Part shown: positions 56,695-64,000 of the stretch, one piece after another | How positions within the stretch are numbered: the first letter of the stretch is position 1 | Layout of the letters: each line of letters opens with the position of its first letter | Assembly (NCBI RefSeq): GCF_030758455.1 | Contig: NZ_CP132353.1 | Coordinates: forward strand, 3,472,001 to 3,536,000 | Length of the DNA: 64,000 nt | Source: Erwinia pyri | Lineage (GTDB): Bacteria; Pseudomonadota; Gammaproteobacteria; Enterobacterales; Enterobacteriaceae | Reading direction: 5' to 3' | Translations under genes and position numbers: made by a program | Notes under the pieces: model-generated | Told to the model about the DNA's origin: nothing | Seen by the model: only the letters and a program-made list of their open reading frames with translations | The model's database searches: none

Positions 56695-59211
56695 TCAGAC
56701 TGTTACAAACGTCACGGGCAGATAACCCCGGGCGGTGCCCAGCGCTGTCCGCTCGCTCAGTATCTTCTCTTCTCCGGTCAGAATGTTGCGATAGCGACGA
56801 TTAGCGAGCCGTTCCGGCAGGAGCAGCTCAGTCTCCGCGCACCAGTCGGAAGCGGCCAGGCTGCCCAACTCGTTAAATACCAGCCGCGGGGCAATAACTA
56901 TTACCGCCTCATCCCCCTCCGCGCGTGCAAACGCCAGCACGTTTTCCGCCCGCTTACCGGCAGCAGTTAGCGGTAGATAGTCTCCCCGGCGAAACAGCGC
57001 GCGCTTCTGCTGACGCAGTTGCAGATGCGTGGCAATGATCTGCTGCTTGAGCTGGCCACTGAGCCAGTGCTCTTGCGTGAAGGCAACAGGTGAAGAGAGC
57101 TGTTGCGCAAGCTGCGTGAAATCGGGTTCACGACGGTTATCGGGGTCCACCAGGCTGAAGTTCAGCCCCTCGCTACCCTGATAGATATCCGGCACGCCAG
57201 GTGCCGTGAGCTTAACCACCGTCTGGGTAAGGCTGTTAACCAGCCCGGCGTGAATAAAGGGTTGCATCGCCTGGGTAAAATCTTGCAGGAAGGTATGATT
57301 CGCTGGTGAAAGCAGGTTCCTGGCATAGCTGAACACCGCCTCTTCATAGACTTCGTTACTGTCTGCCCAGTCCGTGCGCAGCTTGGCTTCCCGCAACGCT
57401 TTTTCCACAAATGCCAGGAACCGCTCTTCCAGCGCTTTCAACCCTGATGAATCATCCGGTTGCAGCATCACCGGCCAGGCCCCTGCCAGCGCCTGATAGA
57501 GCATCCATTCCACGGCTGGCTTTGGTGCCGGGCCATCTTCAAGCTGGCTGATTTCTGCCTGGTTCATCTTACGCCAGCGGGCGATGCACTCCGCCCAGCG
57601 ATTCGGGGCTTCTGTCAGCGTATAGAGTCGCGCTCGCGCATCTTCGCCACGTTTGGTGTCGTGCGTTGAGGTACCAGAGAGGGCATCCGGCTGCGTTTCC
57701 AGCCGCGTAGTCATCTCTTTATGGAAACGATCCAGCGAGAAGGTGCGCGGTATCGGCTCTGCGCCAACCTCGTTGAGCGCCAGCTCCATGTTTTGCCGGA
57801 AGAAGAGCGTATCCTCTACCGATTTCGCCATCAGCGGCCCGGTAAGCTGCTGGAAGCGGGTGCGGAAAAGCGCAGCCTCTGCTGAAGCTTGCTGAGCAAC
57901 GTCGCCAGAGAGGATCCGGGTCAGGAAATTCAGCGCTTCAGGATCGGGCGCACTCTTGCCGGTGGCGATCCTTCTGGTGATTTTTTGCAGAAGATCGCTG
58001 TCTGCCACAGTCAACCCTTCAGGTGTGCCGTAGGTACGGTAAACCGGGAAAGCTACCAGCAGTTCACGCAGAGCAGCCCGAACAGCTTTCTCCTCCAGCG
58101 CCGCACCATCATCGCTGGCGACATTCATCGCCAGCTTAAGCAGCGTGGTGAATTCACCCTCAAAGTTTCTGTCCGCCATCAGCAGCTTGGCCAATCGCAG
58201 TTCAGCCTGCATATCTACCGGCTTGCCCACCAGCTGGTCATACGCCTGGCGCAGCTCGCTGATCTTGCTGCCATCCACTAACGCCTCAGAAAGCGCAGCG
58301 ATAAATTCATAACCAGTGGTACCGGAAACGGGCCAGTCAGCCGGAAGCTGCTCCCCTTCGCCGAGGATCTTCTCCACGGTGATGTAACACTCCGGCCCCG
58401 CTTCCTGCCGCAGACGCTCAAGGTAGCTTTTCGGATCGGCCAGGCCATCGACATGATCCACCCGCAGCCCGTCAACGATGCCGGAATGCACCAGTTCCAG
58501 GATTAACCGGTGCGCATCGTCAAAGACACCCTTATCTTCTACTCGCACGCCCGCAAGACCGGTGATCTCAAAGAAGCGGCGGTAGGAGAGATCGTGCGGG
58601 GCATCCCGCCACGACATCAGACGCCAGGGCTGCTGCTCATGTAATTCGGCAATCGCGCTCTTATCGGTAAGGGCGAGAACTTCCGCCTCCCTTCCCTGCC
58701 ACGACGCGGGCGTGAGGGGGTAAAAATTATCAAAATAGGCCAGCGCAGGCCTGCCGGTTTGCGGATCGGGCCTGATGCTAATCTCGCCATTTTCCAGCAC
58801 GGTGGCAAAATCATCCCCCAGGAAAGGCAGGGTCAGGCGGCGCGACCAGTTGATATCAAAATAGTGGGCGTAGCGGCTGCTTTCACCATGCTCAATCACG
58901 TCGCGCCACCAGGAATTCTCCAGCGAAGCGGCCATATGGTTGGGTACGATGTCGAGGATCAGCCCCAGGCCAGCCTGCTTCAACGCGCTGACCATACGGT
59001 CAAACCCTTCCCGGCCGCCAATTTCAGGCTCTATCTCATTGGCGTTGGTCACGTCATAGCCGTGGGTTGAGCCGGTTGTGGCGGTAAAAATGGGCGAAGC
59101 ATAAAGATGGCTGATGCCAAGCTGTTGCAGATAGGGCACTAGCGCTGCGGCACGGTCGAAAGTCATGCCGTTACGGAACTGAATCCGGTAGGTGGCGGAA
59201 GGAATATTCAC
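56695..59211 (-). CDS. treY: Malto-oligosyltrehalose synthase
   Basis: An 838-residue GH13 enzyme that isomerises the reducing-end alpha-1,4 bond of maltodextrins to alpha-1,1, forming maltooligosyl trehalose. The beginning (PSATYRIQFRNGMTFDRAAALVPYL), the LILDIVPNHMA motif, DGLRVDHVDGLADP and late GVPDIYQGSEGLNFSLVDPDNRR (in pieces) are typical of TreY. Its ATG overlaps the treZ stop by 4 bases. Confidence 0.96.
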   Translation of the reverse strand: MNIPSATYRIQFRNGMTFDRAAALVPYLQQLGISHLYASPIFTATTGSTHGYDVTNANEIEPEIGGREGFDRMVSALKQAGLGLILDIVPNHMAASLENSWWRDVIEHGESSRYAHYFDINWSRRLTLPFLGDDFATVLENGEISIRPDPQTGRPALAYFDNFYPLTPASWQGREAEVLALTDKSAIAELHEQQPWRLMSWRDAPHDLSYRRFFEITGLAGVRVEDKGVFDDAHRLILELVHSGIVDGLRVDHVDGLADPKSYLERLRQEAGPECYITVEKILGEGEQLPADWPVSGTTGYEFIAALSEALVDGSKISELRQAYDQLVGKPVDMQAELRLAKLLMADRNFEGEFTTLLKLAMNVASDDGAALEEKAVRAALRELLVAFPVYRTYGTPEGLTVADSDLLQKITRRIATGKSAPDPEALNFLTRILSGDVAQQASAEAALFRTRFQQLTGPLMAKSVEDTLFFRQNMELALNEVGAEPIPRTFSLDRFHKEMTTRLETQPDALSGTSTHDTKRGEDARARLYTLTEAPNRWAECIARWRKMNQAEISQLEDGPAPKPAVEWMLYQALAGAWPVMLQPDDSSGLKALEERFLAFVEKALREAKLRTDWADSNEVYEEAVFSYARNLLSPANHTFLQDFTQAMQPFIHAGLVNSLTQTVVKLTAPGVPDIYQGSEGLNFSLVDPDNRREPDFTQLAQQLSSPVAFTQEHWLSGQLKQQIIATHLQLRQQKRALFRRGDYLPLTAAGKRAENVLAFARAEGDEAVIVIAPRLVFNELGSLAASDWCAETELLLPERLANRRYRNILTGEEKILSERTALGTARGYLPVTFVTV

Positions 59212-60992
59212 CTGGCCTCTCCTGTAGCAAAGCGGACAAGAATGCTGTTTTGCGGCAGGCTGTCCTCTTCCGGCCAGGCGAAAAGCGTCTTGCCGGGCTG
59301 AAGCGGGATCGGCTGCGCACGCTCGCCAATATTAAACGCCATCGACAGCGTTCCCTGCGGGAACCGCCAGCTGACGGCAACGAAACCTTCTGCTGTTTTC
59401 ACGATCTCGCCGCTGGCTCTCTCACCGGTGGCAAGCAGCGGCACAATGTGCTGCTGGCGCAGCGCCAGCAGCTTTTTACTGAACGCCAGCCACTCAGCGC
59501 CTTGCGGGGCGTGCGGCTTTGACCAGTCCAGTTTCGACATCGTGAACGTCTGCTCTGCGTTAGGATCGGGCACGCTTTCGCCCTCAAAATCGCCGTGGCC
59601 TGCAAACTCGCGCGCACGCCCCTCCCGCACCGCTTTGGCCAGATCGCCGTGGAAATCGGTGAAGAACAGGAATGGGTTGGTTTCCCCATACTCCTCGCCC
59701 ATAAACATCAGCGGGATGTGTGGCGATAAAAGCAGCGTGGCGAGCATCACTTTAGTGCGCCCGGTACCCGCCAGCTCGATCAGCCGTTCTCCCTGAGAGC
59801 GGTTGCCGATCTGATCGTGGTTCTGAATAAAATCAACAAAGGTTTCCGGCGGCTGCCCGGTGCTGACTACGCCGCGCTTTTCTCCTGACTGCGGTGAGAT
59901 TTCACCCTGATAAGCGAAGCCTTCTGTGAGAATACGGGCCACCAGTTTTTCCGGCTCTTTAGCGAAGTCCTGATAATAGGCCTGCGTTTCGCCCGTGGCG
60001 AAGACATGGACGGCATTGTGGAAATCATCATTCCACTCCCCGGTAAACAGCGGAACGGAGCCATCCTCACCGCGAGGGTGCAGGAAGATAACGTTGCGGC
60101 TGTCTTCGGTAGTGAGATGAATGGGCCTGTCGCTGATTTCAGCGCGGATATGTTCAGCGATATCGATCAGCACATGTTTATGGGAAACGTCTTCAATCTG
60201 GTCAATGGCATCAAAGCGGAGACCGTCCAGGTTGAACTCCTTCAGCCAGTAGAGCGGCGCTTCCAGGATATAGCGCCGCACGGCATCCACATCATAAGCG
60301 ATACCCGCGCCCCATGGCGTCATGCGCTCTTTATGGAAGAAGTCTGGCGCCAGCAGCGGCAGATAATTGCCCTCAGGGCCAAAATGGTTAAGCACGATGT
60401 CGAGCACCACCGAAAGACCAACGCCATGGGCAGCATCAACAAATGCCTTCACATCATCCGGCGAACCATAAGCCGCATGGGGTGCATAGAGCAGCACGCC
60501 ATCGTAGCCCCAGCCCCGGTTGCCGCCAAAGTGCGACAGGGGCAAAAGCTCGATCTGGGTAATGCCGAGGTCGGCTAAATAGGGTAATTTTTCCATCGCG
60601 GCCTGAAAGGTCCCTTCAGGGGTGAAGGTACCGACATGCATCTCGTAAACCACCGTTTCCGCCCACGGACGGCCGCGCCAGCCGTTGTTTTTCCACGTGT
60701 AGCTGGTGGGATCGATGACCAGCGAAGGGCCATTTACCTCTGACTTTTGCGCGCGCGAGGCTGGATCCGGCACAACCATCCCGTCGCTTAAGACAAAATT
60801 ATATTCTGCGCCAGGCGGAACGTCCGCAACCAGCAGCTCAAACCAGCCCTCACCCGCTGGCTGCATCTCTCTCTCCTGGCCTGCCAGTCTGAGTGTGACC
60901 TGGCGCTGCCCTGTTGCCCAGAGGCGAAAACGCACCTCACCGGAGGCGAGATATTCGGCTCCCCAACTTTTTTGATACGATCTGGACCCCAT
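59208..60992 (-). CDS. treZ: Malto-oligosyltrehalose trehalohydrolase
   Basis: A 594-residue GH13 enzyme that releases trehalose from TreY product. N-terminal beta domain (GEVRFRLWATGQRQVTLRLAG) then barrel motifs VVLDIVLNHFGPEGNYL, DGLRFDAIDQIED and VDFIQNHDQIGNR. It heads the operon. The 267 bases upstream (60993-61259) have no recognised gene; they should contain the promoter and include two stretches sharing CGTAGGGGTT. Confidence 0.96.
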   Translation of the reverse strand: MGSRSYQKSWGAEYLASGEVRFRLWATGQRQVTLRLAGQEREMQPAGEGWFELLVADVPPGAEYNFVLSDGMVVPDPASRAQKSEVNGPSLVIDPTSYTWKNNGWRGRPWAETVVYEMHVGTFTPEGTFQAAMEKLPYLADLGITQIELLPLSHFGGNRGWGYDGVLLYAPHAAYGSPDDVKAFVDAAHGVGLSVVLDIVLNHFGPEGNYLPLLAPDFFHKERMTPWGAGIAYDVDAVRRYILEAPLYWLKEFNLDGLRFDAIDQIEDVSHKHVLIDIAEHIRAEISDRPIHLTTEDSRNVIFLHPRGEDGSVPLFTGEWNDDFHNAVHVFATGETQAYYQDFAKEPEKLVARILTEGFAYQGEISPQSGEKRGVVSTGQPPETFVDFIQNHDQIGNRSQGERLIELAGTGRTKVMLATLLLSPHIPLMFMGEEYGETNPFLFFTDFHGDLAKAVREGRAREFAGHGDFEGESVPDPNAEQTFTMSKLDWSKPHAPQGAEWLAFSKKLLALRQQHIVPLLATGERASGEIVKTAEGFVAVSWRFPQGTLSMAFNIGERAQPIPLQPGKTLFAWPEEDSLPQNSILVRFATGEAR

Positions 60993-61259
60993 TCAATTGC
61001 CTCGCTTGACTCATAAGTGATCAACGGATGGCACCAGCAGAACAGGGTTCCGCTGATGCGAGCATGCATTGCCTGACGCGATCTGAAGGCCGTAGGGGTT
61101 GGCGCTGCTCTGGAAGCCGTGAAGCGGCTGTTCCACAGAGTGGGAACGCTGACCCCTTGTCCGGAAAACCGGGATAAAGCCAGCATACGCAGAGTAATCA
61201 TAGACCATGGCGTAGGGGTTTGAACTGCCGCTGCGCTTTGCTGAAGCTGTTATGCCGGT

Positions 61260-62117
61260 TCAGGTACGTGACCCCGTACCACCCGTAGCTGGAAGAGGGA
61301 GAAAAGATTCCAGTTCCTTAAGGTCATGACTGCAAAACAGCCTTACGTTGGCAGAAGGCATACAGGCCAGCTCCCGCAACCGCTGCTGATTTTTGCGCCG
61401 GGCGTGCTGGTCCGCTGCCATGAACCACTGATAAAACCGCAGCCCTGGCGTACAGTGGCGCTGAAGTCCCTGCATTTCACCGCGGTAAAACCAGGCATCT
61501 CCTCCATGCAATAACCAGCCTTCCGCGGTCTTGATGGCGATGCCCGCATGCCCCAGCGTGTGGCCGGCAAGCGGAATCAGCAATATTTCAGGAGGAAGCC
61601 CCTCAAGCGCGTTAACCGAGTCAAAGCCAAACCACTTTTCACCCTGTGCCTGATAGCCCGCCCAGCCTGACGATCCGCTCCATTGCGCCGGGCGATAACG
61701 TGAACGCGCCAGCCAGCTGTGGCGGGACTGAGCAGTATCAATTTCCTGCTGCATCAGATGTATTTTCGCCTCCGGGAAATCGGTGAGGCCGCCGGCATGA
61801 TCGAAATCAAGATGGGTAAGAATAATATGTCTGACATCGCTGGCTGAATATCCCAGCGCCTTAATCTGAGATAAAGCCGTTAGCGTTTCTCTTCGCTGAA
61901 TATTATTCAAAAAGCGGAAAAAACCTGCAATACGGTTATCCGCCATTCTGATGTCATCCCGCCCAAAGCCGGTATCCACCAGAATCAGGCCGTGCGCATC
62001 TGTTTCAATAAGCAGGCAATGGCAGGCCAGGTGAGCCTTAATCCCTTTACTGAATCCATCATAAAAGGCGCCACCGTAGGGGCACATGCAGCCACAATTA
62101 AGGTGTCTGATTTTCAT
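61260..62117 (-). CDS. MBL-fold metallohydrolase (lactonase-like)
   Basis: A 285-residue metallo-beta-lactamase-fold enzyme. The zinc motif reads THLDFDHAGGL; the canonical HxHxDH second histidine is Asp, as in some branches. Other ligand regions are LIPLAGHTLGHAG and LLHGGDAWFY. The layout resembles quorum-quenching lactonases but lacks clear proof. ATG 62117 has AAGGAG upstream. About 280 bases upstream is a near-perfect RcsAB box with a candidate promoter, suggesting envelope-stress control. Confidence 0.8.
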   Translation of the reverse strand: MKIRHLNCGCMCPYGGAFYDGFSKGIKAHLACHCLLIETDAHGLILVDTGFGRDDIRMADNRIAGFFRFLNNIQRRETLTALSQIKALGYSASDVRHIILTHLDFDHAGGLTDFPEAKIHLMQQEIDTAQSRHSWLARSRYRPAQWSGSSGWAGYQAQGEKWFGFDSVNALEGLPPEILLIPLAGHTLGHAGIAIKTAEGWLLHGGDAWFYRGEMQGLQRHCTPGLRFYQWFMAADQHARRKNQQRLRELACMPSANVRLFCSHDLKELESFLPLPATGGTGSRT

Positions 62118-62674
62118 ATCACTCCTTATGCTCCTGACTGAGACCCGAATTTACGGGCAGCGCCAGCGAGTTCACTCTTTCAGCCGTCCCGGCGATCGTT
62201 CCCGCCGGGTTTCCGGCTTGCCAGAACAGGCGCAGAGCAGAGATAAAATGCTACCTGGTTATCAGGATTAATAGCCTGCTGACTTAACGCAATGAGGATC
62301 ATAAATTCACGGTTATCTTAAAGCAGCAATGACGTTTATTAGCCTGAGACTTAGCTGTAAGGGTATACAAAACGGTCGTGGCTGCAGATTGATTAGGATT
62401 ATTCTTATTCAGCCCGAACGTGCTGATGGAAAAGGACTATTTTTTGCAGAGATAAAGGTGTGAGGTTATTTTAAGTCAGGGCTTTAATATAAATTCCGGC
62501 GGGAGAGAGGCAAAAGTATCGGAACATAACGGGTTAATTTCTGATATTACGTTTTTGCTCTCGCCGCCACATAAAGAGAGCCTTAAAAACTCCCGCGTCA
62601 AAAAAAGAAGCTGACCTTGCGTCAAAAAGAATTTTGGAGGCGATCACGGAAAGGATCTGACCTGTCGCTGCCCT
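62118..62674. other. 557-base gap with regulatory signals
   Basis: No convincing protein gene. It holds the RcsAB box and promoter (62362-62407), an imperfect long inverted repeat (62498-62518 with 62548-62568, GGCGG..GAGAG / CTCTCGCCGCC) and two GCGTCAAAAA copies near 62596 and 62624. Confidence 0.5.
62362..62407 (-). promoter_or_regulatory. RcsAB box and candidate promoter
   Basis: On the minus strand TAAGAATAATCCTA (62394-62407) fits the RcsAB consensus fully. Twenty-six bases later is TATACC (62362-62367), a plausible -10, with no good -35 between. This is the arrangement of Rcs-activated promoters, where the box abuts the -35. Transcription would run toward the MBL-fold gene. Confidence 0.65.
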
Positions 62675-63304
62675 CTACTTCCTGCCCTCGAACACCATCC
62701 TGACCGCCAGGCTCGCCAGCACGGTCCCCATCAGCCAGCGCTGAATTTTTTGCCACGTTGGCCGCTGTGCCAGGAAGCTGGCAACGGTGCCTGCGGCAAA
62801 AATAATCATGCCGTTCACCACCATGCTGGTGACAATCTGCGTGGAGCCGAGCGTTAACGACTGTACAAGCACGTGGCCCTGTTCCGGCCTAATAAACTGC
62901 GGCAGCAGCGACAGATAGATCACTGCGGTTTTAGGGTTCAGCAGATTGGTAAGCAACCCCATGGTAAACAGCTTGCGTGAGCTGTCCGGCGGCAGCTCGC
63001 GCAGCTGAAATGGCGATTTACCGCCAAAAATTGCCTGCCATGCCATATAGAGCAGGTAACAGGCCCCCGCGAAGCGCAACGCATCATACGCCAGCGGCAC
63101 CGCCATGATCAGCGCGGTGATCCCCAGCGCGGCACAGAGCATATAAAACATAAAACCCAGCGCTACGCCGGTCAGGGAAATATAGCCCGCTTTACGTCCC
63201 TGGCAGAGGGAGCGGGAGATGAGATAGATCATATTCGGCCCTGGCGTCAGCACCATACCGAGTGAAATAGCGGCAAAGGGGAAAAGCTGGGAAAGCGTAA
63301 CCAT
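62675..63304 (-). CDS. LysE/RhtB-family amino acid exporter
   Basis: A 209-residue, six-helix exporter from ATG 63304, seven bases after AAGGA (ten open codons upstream rejected). AISLGMVLTPGPNMIYLISRSL is the family signature; KTAVIYLSLLPQF is the conserved loop. Likely exports homoserine, threonine or another amino acid. Monocistronic; proA lies further upstream on the same strand, 141 bases away. Confidence 0.92.
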   Translation of the reverse strand: MVTLSQLFPFAAISLGMVLTPGPNMIYLISRSLCQGRKAGYISLTGVALGFMFYMLCAALGITALIMAVPLAYDALRFAGACYLLYMAWQAIFGGKSPFQLRELPPDSSRKLFTMGLLTNLLNPKTAVIYLSLLPQFIRPEQGHVLVQSLTLGSTQIVTSMVVNGMIIFAAGTVASFLAQRPTWQKIQRWLMGTVLASLAVRMVFEGRK

Positions 63305-63445
63305 CGAAATATCCTTATGATGTTGAGCAACCATTACCTGTTACTTCTCCCTGGATAAACCAGAAGCACATCCCTGTGCTGTCCCCTTATCTGCTGGCCC
63401 ATCCGGCGTGCATACCTGCCCCGCCTTAACCGGCTCAGCGCCAGG

Positions 63446-64000
63446 CTAGCTTCGTACCGTATCGTTGCCGAATGCGACCCACTTGTAGGTGGTCAGCGCT
63501 TCCAGCCCCATCGGGCCGCGAGCGTGCAGCTTCTGCGTGCTGACCGCCACCTCTGCGCCCAGACCAAACTGTCCGCCATCGGTGAAACGGGTGCTGGCAT
63601 TGACGTAGACCGCCGAGGAGTCAACCTCATTCACAAAGCGATCGGAATGATGGATGCTGCGGGTCAGGATGGCGTCTGAATGCTGGGTGCCATATTCACG
63701 GATATGGGCGATAGCCTCATCGAGATCGTCCACCAGCTTCACGTTCAGATCCAGCGCCAGCCATTCGTCACGATACTGTTCATCCGTGACCGCGCTGACC
63801 TCAGCCGGACCATTTTGCAGCTGCGGCAGTGAGCGTGGATCGGCATGCAGTCTGATGCCCTCTTCTGCCATGCGGGCGCTCAACACCGGCAGAAAACGTC
63901 CGGCAATCGCCGCATGTACCAGCAGCGTTTCCAGCGAGTTACAGGCGCTCGGGCGCTGCTTTTTGGCATTGACGATCACTTTCATCGCTGCCGCCATGTC
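63446..64000 (-). CDS. proA: Glutamate-5-semialdehyde dehydrogenase, C-terminal part (partial)
   Basis: The frame is open to the end of the window, so only about 184 C-terminal residues are present. [17 protein letters not shown] contains the catalytic Cys. [71 protein letters not shown] (in pieces) are diagnostic of ProA. It reduces glutamyl-5-phosphate in proline synthesis. proB is expected just outside the window. Confidence 0.97.
   Translation of the reverse strand, partial: DMAAAMKVIVNAKKQRPSACNSLETLLVHAAIAGRFLPVLSARMAEEGIRLHADPRSLPQLQNGPAEVSAVTDEQYRDEWLALDLNVKLVDDLDEAIAHIREYGTQHSDAILTRSIHHSDRFVNEVDSSAVYVNASTRFTDGGQFGLGAEVAVSTQKLHARGPMGLEALTTYKWVAFGNDTVRS

Noticed and set aside
61011..61208. 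65-residue minus-strand frame upstream of treZ
   Set aside because: No ribosome site, no family resemblance, and overlapping alternative frames of equal quality.

Overview
The window looks like a chromosomal segment of an enterobacterium, most likely an Erwiniaceae member (Erwinia/Pantoea-like). SbcC, Mak, RdgC, PpnP, AroM, AroL, ProC, MarC, MdtG, IraP, YjbE and ProA all read like close relatives of the E. coli proteins. The backbone order sbcC - mak - rdgC - ppnP - aroM - yaiA - aroL - yaiI - proC - iraP follows the E. coli phoB-proC region, but it is interrupted by lineage-specific genes. I see no rRNA, tRNA, CRISPR array, insertion sequence or prophage. Genus is an inference; no marker gene fixes it.

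Layout. 0-8 kb: the sbcC 3' end, a three-lipoprotein CsgG/DUF4810/DUF799 operon, a TolA-C-like lipoprotein, and a divergent amino-alcohol module (kinase and AraC regulator facing an ethanolamine-type permease). 7-17 kb: the conserved core (mak, rdgC, ppnP, aroM, yaiA, aroL with a TyrR box, yaiI, proC) with added DUF2076, DUF421 and Rieske/AIF-type oxidoreductase genes, then iraP and a tiny glycine-rich lipoprotein. 17-24 kb: lacZ behind a lac-like operator, mdtG, a cold-shock gene, marC and a YcgZ-like connector. 24-38 kb: an I78 inhibitor lipoprotein, a 21-residue microprotein with an RcsAB-like box, a CHASE4-PAS-GGDEF-EAL enzyme, a CPBP protease, a complete peptide-type ABC importer, AriR-like and YmgA-like connectors, an acyltransferase and an orphan yjbE. 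38-54 kb: a DapA-family lyase, an orphan RND pump, a Tat-exported oxalate decarboxylase, a second IraP-like gene next to a DUF1348 gene, a sugar porter with a CRP site, crcB, FUSC and MFS transporters, very small genes, and azlCD with its XRE-cupin regulator. 54-64 kb: the treZ-treY-glgX (TreX) trehalose operon, an MBL-fold hydrolase under a near-perfect RcsAB box, a LysE exporter and the proA 3' end.

How it fits together. The most striking theme is a scatter of small stress-signalling connector genes: two IraP-type RpoS anti-adaptors and three YcgZ/YmgA/AriR-type biofilm connectors, each at its own locus. Alongside them are Rcs-type sites at three places, the Rcs-associated gene yjbE, a c-di-GMP enzyme and the trehalose osmoprotectant operon. 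Together this suggests a region rich in envelope-stress, biofilm and stationary-phase functions. The individual family calls are strong; the shared regulation is inference from motifs.

Start sites were moved from the longest reading frame wherever a Shine-Dalgarno sequence or a family alignment favoured an internal start. Regulatory sites were found by eye and have not been scored against matrices.
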